From positions 1,579,630 through 1,643,629 of the forward strand of contig NZ_CP078077.1 in the NCBI RefSeq assembly GCF_023101185.1: a stretch of DNA of 64,000 nt. The letters run 5' to 3'. Within the stretch, counting starts at the first letter, position 1. The number at the start of each line of letters is the position of its first letter. Under the pieces are notes generated by a model. The model was not told the DNA's origin. It saw only the letters and a list, made by a program, of their open reading frames with translations, and ran no database searches. A program made the translations under genes and the position numbers. The DNA is from Microbacterium galbinum. GTDB taxonomy: Bacteria > Actinomycetota > Actinomycetes > Actinomycetales > Microbacteriaceae. Below are positions 16,001 to 22,950 of the stretch, in pieces.

Positions 16001-17616
16001 CGAACCTCGCCCTGGGCCGACCGACCACCGTCGACAGCGTGCACCAGAACAACGCCACCATCACCGGGCCCAGGGCCACCGACGGCTCGAAGTCGACCAA
16101 GTGGTCGTCGGCGCGCGCGGTCGCCGAGCACTGGCTCCAGGTCGATCTCGGGAGTGTGCGCTCGGTCTCGCGCGCCGTGGTGGCGTGGGAGGCCGGTACG
16201 TCGAACGACTACCGGATCGAGGGTTCGGTCGACGGTGCGACGTGGAGGCCGTTGGCCCGTGTGCAGACGGCGCAGCCCACGCTCACCCACACGCACGACT
16301 TCGCGCCCGCCGAGGTGCGGTACGCGCGCCTCGCGGGTCTCCCCTCGACGCAGTACGGACTCAACATCTGGGAGTTCGAGCTCTACGGCGGATACACCTT
16401 CGAGTGCACGGGTCCGGTGACGGCGCCACGCGACTCGACGGCGGTCGTCGCCGCCACCGTGTCGCCCGTGGCCCCCGACGACGTCTTCACCGCGATCTCG
16501 ATGGACGAGTCCATCGTCACCGTCGCGGGAGAGGCGCGGGTGTCGCCCGACGGGCGGGTCGAGGTCGACCTCCAGGCCCGCGAACCCGGACGCACGACGG
16601 TCGGCATCCGTCATCAGGGCGGTACCGAGATCGCGTGGTGCGGGGTGACGGTCGACGCCGACACCTCGCGGTTGCAGGCGCAGATCGATGCGGCGAACGC
16701 CCTCGACAGCACCGCCTACACCCCCGAGAGCTGGGCGCCGCTGCTCCCGGCGCTCGAGGCGGCGAAGCAGGTGCGCGGCACGCCCGGCGCTCCCCAGGAG
16801 GATGCGGATGCCGCGGCCGCTGCTCTCGAGGCGGCGCTCGCCGGCCTCGTGCGGCTCGACGCCGTGTCGAGCGCTCCGCGCGATGTCGTGGCGACGGCCT
16901 CACGGGATGTCGTGACCGTGCAGTGGTCGGCTCCCGAGCGTCTCGGCGGATCGCCCGTCACCGCCTACGAGGTCACGGTGGGCGATCACGTGGTGCAGGT
17001 GGAGGACGGTGCGCTGACGGCATCCGTCGCCGACCTCGCCCCCGGCGACTACGGCGTCACCGTGCGCGCGCAGAACGTCGGCGGATGGTCGGAGCCCTCG
17101 GCGCCGGTGACCGTCACGGTCGATCCCGATGTCGTGGCGCCCGTGGTGACGGTCGAGGGATCACCGAAGGTCGGCGGCCGCATCGACATGACGGGCAGCG
17201 GCTTCGAGCCGGGCGTCGAGTACGTCATCCAGCTGCGATCGACCCCCGCCGACCTCGGTGTCGTCATCGCGGACGACGACGGGGCGATCGCCTTCCGCGG
17301 TGTCGTCCCCGAGGACACCGATCCCGGCGAGCACACGATCGTCGTGATGCAGGCGGATGCCGACATCGCCTCGACTCCGGTGCTGATCCTCGCCGCCGAC
17401 GAGCCGGGCGTCCCCGGTGGACCGGGCACCCCCGGCACTCCCGGCGGTGGTACCCCCGGCGGTGGTACCCCCGGAGGAGGAGCCGAAGGCCCCGGTGGCC
17501 TGCCGGCGACGGGCGGCGACCTGACGTGGTTGCCCTGGACGCTCGCCATCGCGTTGCTGTTGCTCGGATCGGGCGCGGTCGCTGTGCGGTTGCGGAGAGG
17601 CGCCACGACCGATTGA
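13045..17616 (+). CDS. Cell-wall-anchored PL8 polysaccharide lyase
   Basis: A 1523-residue secreted lyase. AAAGGAG sits 7 nt before ATG 13045, and a signal peptide ends near ALAAPASAA. The PL8 catalytic region spans about 30-700: NWWETEIGESIAMGR (about 150-164), N189 in VGANGAWRT, and H242 and Y251 in WAHGAQLYSEGYG. The H-to-Y spacing of nine residues equals that of Bacillus xanthan lyase (His246/Tyr255). Three F5/8C (CBM32-like) domains follow, at about 720-840, 845-980 and 987-1120. Then come an Ig-like part, a FIVAR-like helix pair (about 1208-1270), an Fn3 domain (about 1275-1360), a Gly/Pro linker and LPATG at 1486-1490 with a membrane segment and RLRRG, a sortase signal. It cleaves uronic-acid glycans by beta-elimination; xanthan is favoured by the mannose-related neighbours, but hyaluronate-type substrates are not excluded. 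Confidence 0.88.
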   Translation: MKRIAAFIAFTLALVLGSSALAAPASAAPEDDVATVIDRLEEYYLGQGDEIIIANGIYLARTSEALDYVASQNADGSWSDVNYADRTSSANGSVWSAYTALYRMLAMTQAYKDPNAEGFGDPRLVDAVGRALLHWDRVNPGNTNWWETEIGESIAMGRISMFLGSALSPEAFDVALKHNTGKLDPVGANGAWRTSNYIFEALSTRDIAKVKEGFATIVATIAVDHSGTVQEAVQPDGSFWAHGAQLYSEGYGMVLFTYAALWSDVARGTGLAFTRDQLDSIAFYFISGTRWLIRGEIGMLYLNYRPPKTVNDITSHASEFIEPLQRMARTDALYATAYQAVLDGVLGKTETNGVTGNKYFWRSEFSSHLRDGYGIFTRLNSSRTFGAELRTSYRDELGNPVYWNAMGSTAIQVNNREYLDLGPAFDWWHYPGVTAPNVKRTERGFENRGRNGDGGSFTGGTSNGEFGASVLTLDTAGTTAQKSYFSFDEGMVALGAGIASTSDAAVHTTINQAAAKPNASVGGRPVAGGTDQQGVGSATWAYNDEVGYVFAAGQDVKVSNKTQSGSWEGEEAISRDAFSLYVDHGAKPAAGTYDYTVLPAATPAEVEAYAAKPTIRTLRNDTAVQAVRSSDAGITMATFFAPGSLDLGDGRTLTVDQPSIVLLDERSDTPVVSLSNPDRAGLSVGVTLAGGGAEKHAVFRLGSGENLGKTVTAPLVDGTLPASSPFAASSTADGSSVDALGDRDTASVWRSAAGGTQWAAAALPRGSWVTKVTIDWADAHATDYVVQTSPNGVDWTDRANISGGDGGLDEVPITPTAAENVRVLLLGGEGAGYGIRELTVASSVNLAIDSATRASGYAGYNLVFSLADGDPDTRWRGNNADSAWAQIDLGSSKPVSTVRLSWEAAFAKTYKIQLSDDGRSWRDAYTTPSGGSDGGIDVITLDGQTARYVRMQTLTRALNYGPSLWEFEVFSDRLVVEAPAVPAANANLALGRPTTVDSVHQNNATITGPRATDGSKSTKWSSARAVAEHWLQVDLGSVRSVSRAVVAWEAGTSNDYRIEGSVDGATWRPLARVQTAQPTLTHTHDFAPAEVRYARLAGLPSTQYGLNIWEFELYGGYTFECTGPVTAPRDSTAVVAATVSPVAPDDVFTAISMDESIVTVAGEARVSPDGRVEVDLQAREPGRTTVGIRHQGGTEIAWCGVTVDADTSRLQAQIDAANALDSTAYTPESWAPLLPALEAAKQVRGTPGAPQEDADAAAAALEAALAGLVRLDAVSSAPRDVVATASRDVVTVQWSAPERLGGSPVTAYEVTVGDHVVQVEDGALTASVADLAPGDYGVTVRAQNVGGWSEPSAPVTVTVDPDVVAPVVTVEGSPKVGGRIDMTGSGFEPGVEYVIQLRSTPADLGVVIADDDGAIAFRGVVPEDTDPGEHTIVVMQADADIASTPVLILAADEPGVPGGPGTPGTPGGGTPGGGTPGGGAEGPGGLPATGGDLTWLPWTLAIALLLLGSGAVAVRLRRGATTD

Positions 17617-17626
17617 GTGCGAGTGC

Positions 17627-17659
17627 GAAGGGGGCCGTCCCACCCGGGGCGGCCCCTTC
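17627..17659 (+). terminator. Terminator after the PL8 lyase gene
   Basis: Stem GAAGGGGGCCGTCCC (17627-17641) against GGGGCGGCCCCTTC (17646-17659), short loop, 10 bp after the lyase stop codon. Confidence 0.8.
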
Positions 17660-17685
17660 GTCGTGGCCTAGCGCGCGTGGCGGGT

Positions 17686-17780
17686 GCTTCGACAGGCTCA
17701 GCAACCCAGTGAGGGAGCCTGTCGAAGGGTCCCGGGTGGGCGTGAGGGTACTGGGTCCCTGAGCCTGTCGAAGGGTCCCG
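17686..17780. repeat. Three copies of the CTTCGACAGGCTCAG repeat
   Basis: A forward copy GCTTCGACAGGCTCAGCAAC (17686-17705) is followed by inverted copies AGCCTGTCGAAGGGTCCCGG at 17716-17735 and 17762-17781, making foldback structures between the convergent lyase and GH130 genes. The same core is tandemly arrayed at 42444-42692, and a single copy is at 28349. This short element is a dispersed intergenic repeat in many high-GC genomes; its role is unknown. Confidence 0.8.
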
Positions 17781-17809
17781 GACGAGGAGCCCGGGCGGGG
17801 GGACACGAC

Positions 17810-17839
17810 GAAGGCCGCCTCCCGAGGGAGGCGGCCTTC
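17810..17839. terminator. Terminator hairpin after the GH130 gene
   Basis: Perfect 14-bp arms GAAGGCCGCCTCCC (17810-17823) and GGGAGGCGGCCTTC (17826-17839). It lies 12 bp beyond the GH130 stop (minus strand) and could act in both directions for the convergent pair. Confidence 0.85.
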
Positions 17840-17851
17840 GAGGTCCGCGGC

Positions 17852-18940
17852 TCAGAGGTGCGTGAGCTCGGCCACGCCGATCGACGAGTCGGCCATGCCG
17901 TAGAACACGAACGTGCGCTCGCCGATCTTCTCGACCGCGGTCGGGAAGACGACGTTCGCGAGCGTGCCCTGCGTCTCCTCGGCGGTCTCGGGCGCGAGCA
18001 GCGGCTCGGGCGAGCGCGCGAGGATGCGCCGCGGATCATCGGCGTCGAGCAGGATCGCACCGGCGGAGTACACCGACCCGTGCGCCAGCTCGAAGCCCTT
18101 CGGGGTCGCGCCGGAGACGCCGTGGTGCAGCAGCAGCCACCCCTCCGGCACGCGCAGCGGCGAGGGGCCGGCGCCGATCTTCGCACTCTCGTACGCCATC
18201 TCGGGCGCGGCGATCATGGCCGAGCCGTGCACGCGGGTGAGGGCGGAGGCATCCGCTCGTGCCGCCTCGACGTCGACGTAACCGATCCAGATCGACGGAC
18301 GGTCGTCGTCGATCCCGGCCGGCGGGCGCGCACCCTCACCGGGGCGCAGCCAGTCGAGGTCCCACATCGGGCGATGCAGCAGGGCGATGCTCGGGCGGCC
18401 GTCGGGGCCGGGGACGAGTTCGGGGAAGAACACGATGTCCTTATTGGCGAACAGGTTGAGATCGCTCGCGAGCTCGGGCTGGTACGCGAACTGGATCGGT
18501 CCGAGCCGTTCCCACGAGACGGTGTCGCGTGAGATCGCGAGGGCGGGCCGCGGGCCGAGCGGGCCGTAGGCGATGTAGGTCATCACGTGCAGGCCGAGGG
18601 GCTCGAGGAAGGTGATGCGGGGGTCCTCGACCCCGCCGTTCTGGCGCCCGTGCTCCCACTGCTCGTCGGGGGCGAGCACGACGCCGAGGCGCTCGACACC
18701 GACCGGCACACCGTCCTCGACGATCACCCTCGCGCGCGCGATGCGCGAGACGTTGCCCGCGGCCACGACGCGCGGGAAGAGGTAGAGCTCGCCGTCGGGG
18801 CCCCAGGCCGTGCCGGGGTTGAGCACCCCCTCGGCCTCGAGCGGGTCGTCATCGCTCGCCGTCATGATCGTGCCGAGACGGGTCAGTGCGTAGGGGATCC
18901 GCGTCGTGAGGTCGGCGGCGGGTGGGGAGGATGGAGTCAT
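17852..18940 (-). CDS. GH130 family mannoside phosphorylase/mannosidase
   Basis: A 362-residue cytoplasmic five-bladed propeller enzyme of family GH130. Family motifs: GVLNPGTAWGPDGELYLFPR (about 38-57) and GGVEDPRITFLEPLG (about 102-116), where the Asp of EDPR is the family's proton donor. The C-terminal AELTHL is typical. GH130 enzymes phosphorolyse beta-1,4-mannosides or hydrolyse or phosphorolyse beta-1,2-mannosides; the subtype cannot be settled by eye. It is the last gene of the permease operon (34 bp after the MalG-type gene), so it probably processes the imported mannose-containing oligosaccharide. Confidence 0.88.
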   Translation of the reverse strand: MTPSSPPAADLTTRIPYALTRLGTIMTASDDDPLEAEGVLNPGTAWGPDGELYLFPRVVAAGNVSRIARARVIVEDGVPVGVERLGVVLAPDEQWEHGRQNGGVEDPRITFLEPLGLHVMTYIAYGPLGPRPALAISRDTVSWERLGPIQFAYQPELASDLNLFANKDIVFFPELVPGPDGRPSIALLHRPMWDLDWLRPGEGARPPAGIDDDRPSIWIGYVDVEAARADASALTRVHGSAMIAAPEMAYESAKIGAGPSPLRVPEGWLLLHHGVSGATPKGFELAHGSVYSAGAILLDADDPRRILARSPEPLLAPETAEETQGTLANVVFPTAVEKIGERTFVFYGMADSSIGVAELTHL

Positions 18941-18974
18941 GGCGATGCCTTCGGGATCTTTCGGTGTCGAGTGC

Positions 18975-19862
18975 TCAGCCCTTGATGGCCGAGCCGAGGT
19001 TCGCGGACGTGAAGTGCCGCTGGAACAGGAGGAAGAGCACGACCACCGGCACAGCGAGCACGCAGGCGCCGGCGAGCACGGCGCCCATCGGGTTCTCGAG
19101 GAACGAGCCGTTCGTCTGCGAGAAGTTCGCCAGGCTCACGGCCAAGGTCTGCTTCGTCGCGTCCTTCGTGACGAGGAACGGCCACAGGAACTCGTTCCAG
19201 GGCCCGATGAAGGTCACGAGCATCGCGGTGAGCACGGCGGGGCGCACGAGCGGGACGGCGATGAAGAGCAGGATGCGCACCTCGCTCGCGCCGTCGATGC
19301 GCGCGGCGTCGAACACGTCGCGGGGGATCTGCAGGAAGTACTGGCGGAAGATGAGCACGGCGACCGAGTTGATCGCGAAGGGCAGAATCATGCCGATGAA
19401 GTTGTCGGCGAGACCGAAGTAGCGCACGACCATGACGTACAGCGGGATCATGAGCAGTTGGAACGGGATCGCCTGCACGAGCAGCACGAGCGCGAAGACC
19501 ATCCCTCGACCGCGGAACGAGAGAACCGCGAGCGCATAGCCGACGAGCAGACCGAACACGAGGGTGCAGCCCACCACACCGGCGGTGAAGATCAGGGAGT
19601 TCAGCAGTGAGCCGAGCAGGTTCACCGACTGGTTGATCGCGACGAAGTTGTCGAAGGTGAGGTTCTGCGGAAGCGGCAGCAGACCGAACAGACTGGTGTC
19701 GCGCGTGCGCTGGAGGGCGCCGATGATCATGTAGTAGAAGGGCACGAGCGCCGCGAGCGCCCCGATGAGCAGCAGCACGAAGCGCAGCACACCGAGCACC
19801 CGTCCGCTGCGCGCGGGGCGGGCGGCCTTGTCGGGAGCGGTGCGGGTCGTCGACGTGATCAT
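18975..19862 (-). CDS. MalG-type sugar ABC permease
   Basis: A 295-residue inner-membrane permease with six predicted helices. The ABC-coupling EAA-like loop reads DAARIDGASEVRILLFIAVP (about 208-227). The N-terminus MITSTTRTAPDKAARPARSG is cytoplasmic. Its ATG overlaps the TGA of the MalF-type gene (ATGA). Pairs with that permease and the binding protein at 11585 to import an oligosaccharide. Confidence 0.93.
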   Translation of the reverse strand: MITSTTRTAPDKAARPARSGRVLGVLRFVLLLIGALAALVPFYYMIIGALQRTRDTSLFGLLPLPQNLTFDNFVAINQSVNLLGSLLNSLIFTAGVVGCTLVFGLLVGYALAVLSFRGRGMVFALVLLVQAIPFQLLMIPLYVMVVRYFGLADNFIGMILPFAINSVAVLIFRQYFLQIPRDVFDAARIDGASEVRILLFIAVPLVRPAVLTAMLVTFIGPWNEFLWPFLVTKDATKQTLAVSLANFSQTNGSFLENPMGAVLAGACVLAVPVVVLFLLFQRHFTSANLGSAIKG

Positions 19863-20800
19863 CGGTTCTTGCCTTCCGTGATGCGGCGCGAGACGAGCGA
19901 GACGATCATCACGGCGATGACGAGGATCATGCCGATCGCGGCGGCGATGTCGGGCTTCCCCTGTTGGATGCCCTGCTGGTACATGAGCAGCGCGGGGGTC
20001 ATCGAGGCGTTGTTGGGTCCTCCGCCGGTGAGCAGGTACGGCTCGGTGAAGATCTGCCCGGTGGTGATGATCGACAGCAGCACGACGAGCGAGGTGACCG
20101 GGCGCACGGCGGGCAGCGTCACCGAGCGGAACCGTTGCCAGCGTCCGGCACCGTCGAGCTGGGCCGCCTCGTGCAGTTCCTTGGGCACGTTCTGGAGCGC
20201 GGCGAGGTACAGCAGGATGTAGAACCCGAGGTTCTTCCAGGTGACGTACACGGCGATGAGCGGCATGATCAGCGCCGGGTTGGCGAGCCACGACGGGTCG
20301 GGGGCGAGAGAGCCGAGCAGGGAGTTCACGACGCCGTTGCCGTTGAACAGGAAGATCCAGACGGCGAGCGTCGCGACGGATGCCGTCACGTAGGGCACGT
20401 AGTACGAGATGCGGAAGAAGCCCTTCCAGTGCACGACGGCGTCGAGCCCGGACGAGAGCAGCAGACCGAGCACGACGGTGAGCGGCACGTTGATGACGAG
20501 GAAGATCAGCAGGTTGCCGAACGCCTGCCGCACGATCGGGTCGGCCAGCACGGTCGCGAAGTTCTCGAAGCCGACGAACGGATGCTCGACCGCGACGCCC
20601 GGGGCGGTGAAGTAGAAGTCGTGCACCGACATCCAGATCCCGAATCCGAACGGGATGAGGAAGACGACGACGACGAAGAGGATGTACGGAGAGCTCAGCA
20701 GGAGGCCGAGGGGATTGTCGCCGAGCCATCGGTGCAGCGCGCCGCCGCGACGACGCGGCGGGTCGGCCTTCGATCTCTGCGCTGGTGCGGCACTGCCCAT
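19859..20800 (-). CDS. MalF-type sugar ABC permease
   Basis: A 313-residue permease with six helices and the EAA loop HEAAQLDGAGRWQRFRSVTLP (about 214-234). An N-terminal basic segment precedes helix 1 (LLLSSPYILFVVVVFLIPFG). It is first in the operon permease-permease-GH130, driven by the promoter at 20883-20911 with the AAACCGGTTT operator. Substrate is inferred from the locus: a mannose-containing oligosaccharide released by the PL8 lyase or GH92. Confidence 0.93.
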   Translation of the reverse strand: MGSAAPAQRSKADPPRRRGGALHRWLGDNPLGLLLSSPYILFVVVVFLIPFGFGIWMSVHDFYFTAPGVAVEHPFVGFENFATVLADPIVRQAFGNLLIFLVINVPLTVVLGLLLSSGLDAVVHWKGFFRISYYVPYVTASVATLAVWIFLFNGNGVVNSLLGSLAPDPSWLANPALIMPLIAVYVTWKNLGFYILLYLAALQNVPKELHEAAQLDGAGRWQRFRSVTLPAVRPVTSLVVLLSIITTGQIFTEPYLLTGGGPNNASMTPALLMYQQGIQQGKPDIAAAIGMILVIAVMIVSLVSRRITEGKNR

Positions 20801-20882
20801 GGCGATTGTTCCTCACTGATACGACCGTTCCGTCGTCGCATCCGGCTGTGGTCCGGTGGTGCGCGACGGTGACAACTCCTTT

Positions 20883-20911
20883 AGTAAACCGGTTTTGCTG
20901 TGCGAGGTCAA
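20883..20911 (-). promoter_or_regulatory. Promoter with LacI operator for the permease/GH130 operon
   Basis: On the minus strand: TTGACC (20911-20906), 17 bp, TTTACT (20888-20883). The palindrome AAACCGGTTT (20886-20895) overlaps the -10, exactly as in the promoter at 11477-11505. This links the two transcription units into one regulon. Confidence 0.8.
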
Positions 20912-20950
20912 CCTGCCGGACTTCCGGTGGAAGACGGAGCTAAATCTCGC

Positions 20951-20974
20951 TAAACGGTCGGTTACACTACAACC
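20951..20974 (+). promoter_or_regulatory. Promoter of the lacI-type gene, possibly leaderless and autoregulated
   Basis: TACACT (20963-20968) looks like a -10 and would start transcription at or next to the ATG at 20975. TAAACGGTCGGTTA (20951-20964) overlaps it and resembles a degenerate AAAC...GGTT operator, suggesting autoregulation. Confidence 0.4.
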
Positions 20975-22075
20975 ATGAACGCGACTCCCCCCGACGGCGT
21001 CGGCGCCGATCGGCCCGCCTCGCCCGTGCTGCAGCGCAAGATCACCATCGGCGACGTCGCGGCCAGGGCCGGTGTCTCGAAGAGCGCCGTGTCCTTCGTC
21101 TTCAACGGCCGCTCCGGCGTGGGTGAAGAGGCGCGCGAGCGCATCCTCGAAGCCGCTCGCGCTCTCGAATGGCGTCCGGATGCCCGGGCGCGCGCTCTCT
21201 CGCGCAGCCGGGCCCAGGCGCTGGGCCTCGTGATCCGTCGCGCCCCCGAGCTGCTGAGCACCGACCCGTTCTTCCCGCAGTTCGTCGCGGGGGTCGAGAG
21301 CTTCCTCTCGACCGTCGGCTACGCCCTCGTGCTGCAGGTCGTCGATGGCGAGGAGGCCGAGCGCGAGGCCTACTCGCGCTTCGCCCACGAAGCCCGGGTC
21401 GACGGCGTCTTCCTCACCGACCTCCGCGTCGAGGACGAGCGTCCGGCCGAGCTCGCCGGACTCGGGATGCCCTGCGTGCTGCTCGGTTCCGGGACCGGCG
21501 AGGGCACGGCCCCCATCGGGCTCGACGACGCCGCCGGCATCCGTCGCGCCGTCCGCCATCTGCACGCCCTGGGTCATGAGCGCATCGCGCACGTCTCGGG
21601 TTCCGATCGCTACGTGCACTCGCGCGTGCGTCGCGAGGCCTGGGCCTCCGAGCTCGCCCAGCTGGGGCTGCGCCCCGGCACCGTCGTCGAGGCCGACTTC
21701 ACCGGCGCGGCCGGCGCGCGCGCGACCCACGAACTGCTCGACGACCCCGAACCGCCGACCGCCATCATCTACGCGAACGACATCATGGCGATCGCCGGCA
21801 TCTCCGCCGCGATCGATCGGGGCGTCCGCGTGCCCCACGATCTCTCGATCATCGGCTTCGACGACATCCCGCTCGCGCCGTACATCATCCCGCCGCTGAC
21901 GACCGTGCGACAGGACGTCTTCCAGTGGGGCAACGCCTGCGCGCGCGCCCTCGTCTCGATCGTCGAGGGGAACGAGCCGGGAGCGATCGAGCTGCCTCCG
22001 GTCGAGTTCATCGTGCGGGGCAGCACGGGGCCCGTGCGGGGGCAGGGCGAGGCGATCATCGAGGCGGCGGGATGA
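20975..22075 (+). CDS. LacI family transcriptional regulator
   Basis: A 366-residue repressor. The helix-turn-helix and hinge helix are at about 18-70 (ITIGDVAARAGVSKSAVSFV, then NGRSGVGEEARERIL). The periplasmic-binding-protein-like effector domain is at about 75-355, with SIIGFDDIPLAPYIIPPLTT near the end. It is divergent from the permease operon, and two matching operators (11493, 20886) lie in the locus, so it is the likely regulator of both. The ATG of the HAD gene overlaps its TGA. Probable inducer: an imported sugar. Confidence 0.93.
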   Translation: MNATPPDGVGADRPASPVLQRKITIGDVAARAGVSKSAVSFVFNGRSGVGEEARERILEAARALEWRPDARARALSRSRAQALGLVIRRAPELLSTDPFFPQFVAGVESFLSTVGYALVLQVVDGEEAEREAYSRFAHEARVDGVFLTDLRVEDERPAELAGLGMPCVLLGSGTGEGTAPIGLDDAAGIRRAVRHLHALGHERIAHVSGSDRYVHSRVRREAWASELAQLGLRPGTVVEADFTGAAGARATHELLDDPEPPTAIIYANDIMAIAGISAAIDRGVRVPHDLSIIGFDDIPLAPYIIPPLTTVRQDVFQWGNACARALVSIVEGNEPGAIELPPVEFIVRGSTGPVRGQGEAIIEAAG

Positions 22076-22833
22076 CCGCGCCCGCTCCGCGCCTCGTGGC
22101 CTTCGATCTCGACGACACGCTGGCGCCGTCCAAGAGCGCGATCGACCCCCGGATGGGGGCGCTCCTGGTGGCGCTCGCCGAGCGCGTGACCGTCGCCATC
22201 ATCTCCGGCGGGCGACTCGAGCAGTTCACGGCGCAGGTCGTCGACAGGCTGCCCGCCGCCGGCCCGGAGACGCTGGCGAACTTCCACCTGCTCCCGGCCT
22301 GCGGCACCCAGTACTACCGCATCCGTCCGCACGGGATCGAGACCGTCTACGCGCTCGACCTCGCTGCGGGGCGTCGCGCCGCAGCGACGGCCGTGTTCGA
22401 AGAAGAGGCGCGCCGGCTCGGCCTGTGGGAGGAGACGACCTGGGGCGACGTCATCGAGGACCGCGGCTCGCAGATCACCTTCTCGGCGCTGGGGCAGCAG
22501 GCTCCGCTCGATGCCAAGGCGGCCTGGGATCCGACGGGCGAGAAGCGCAACGCGCTCAGCGCCGCCGTCGCCGCTCGGTTGCCGGATCTCGAGGTGCGCT
22601 CGGGAGGGTCGACGTCGATCGACGTCACCGAGCGGGGCATCGACAAGGCGTACGGCATGCGACGGCTGGTCGAGCAGACCGGCATCCCGCTCGACGACAT
22701 GCTGTTCGTCGGCGACCGGCTCGATCCCGCCGGGAACGACTACCCCGTGCTCGCGATGGGCGTCGCGTGCCATGCGGTCATCGGTTGGGAATCGACGGCG
22801 GAGTTCCTGGAGGGTCTCCTCCCTCGGTTGTGA
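22072..22833 (+). CDS. HAD-IIB phosphatase, phosphomannomutase-like
   Basis: A 253-residue HAD-superfamily protein. Motif I is FDLDDTLAPSKSAI (about 10-23), motif II is IISGG, a Lys is in TERGIDKAYGMRRL, and motif IV is GDRLDPAGNDYPV. The spacing and the CGTQYYR and GGSTSIDVTERG segments resemble eukaryotic-type phosphomannomutase (PMM) rather than Cof phosphatases. It could convert mannose 6-phosphate and mannose 1-phosphate, or dephosphorylate them, downstream of GH130. Overlap with the lacI gene (ATGA) implies co-expression. Confidence 0.8.
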   Translation: MTAPAPRLVAFDLDDTLAPSKSAIDPRMGALLVALAERVTVAIISGGRLEQFTAQVVDRLPAAGPETLANFHLLPACGTQYYRIRPHGIETVYALDLAAGRRAAATAVFEEEARRLGLWEETTWGDVIEDRGSQITFSALGQQAPLDAKAAWDPTGEKRNALSAAVAARLPDLEVRSGGSTSIDVTERGIDKAYGMRRLVEQTGIPLDDMLFVGDRLDPAGNDYPVLAMGVACHAVIGWESTAEFLEGLLPRL

Positions 22834-22847
22834 GGCGGGGCCGACAC

Positions 22848-22928
22848 CCGTTCGGGAGGAGATCACACGGATGGGAGGACGGATTCCGAGAATTCGTCCT
22901 CCCATCGCGGTGTTATCCTCCCGAACCG
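22848..22928. repeat. Nested palindromic element, GTTCGGGAGGAG family, copy 2
   Basis: Outer arms GTTCGGGAGGA (22850-22860) and TCCTCCCGAAC (22916-22926) enclose the perfect 12-bp pair GATGGGAGGACG (22870-22881) / CGTCCTCCCATC (22895-22906), with GGATTC/GAATTC at the tip. It is clearly related along its length to 4553-4638. Here it separates the convergent HAD and aztD genes, so a terminator role is possible at this site. Confidence 0.8.
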
Positions 22929-22950
22929 AGGGCGGGAAGAGTGCCCGGGA

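Noticed and set aside
12916-16614. Long minus-strand open frame opposite the PL8 gene
   Set aside because: Shadow of high-GC coding DNA; its translation is Arg/Gly-rich and shows no domain, whereas the plus strand encodes a complete modular lyase.
17686-17780. Transposon or insertion sequence ends
   Set aside because: Only short foldback repeats are present; no transposase or target duplication was seen.
18975-20816. A single 613-residue permease spanning both ABC permease genes
   Set aside because: The first half of that frame is out of frame with the MalF-type protein. The true arrangement is two permeases overlapping by ATGA at 19859-19862.
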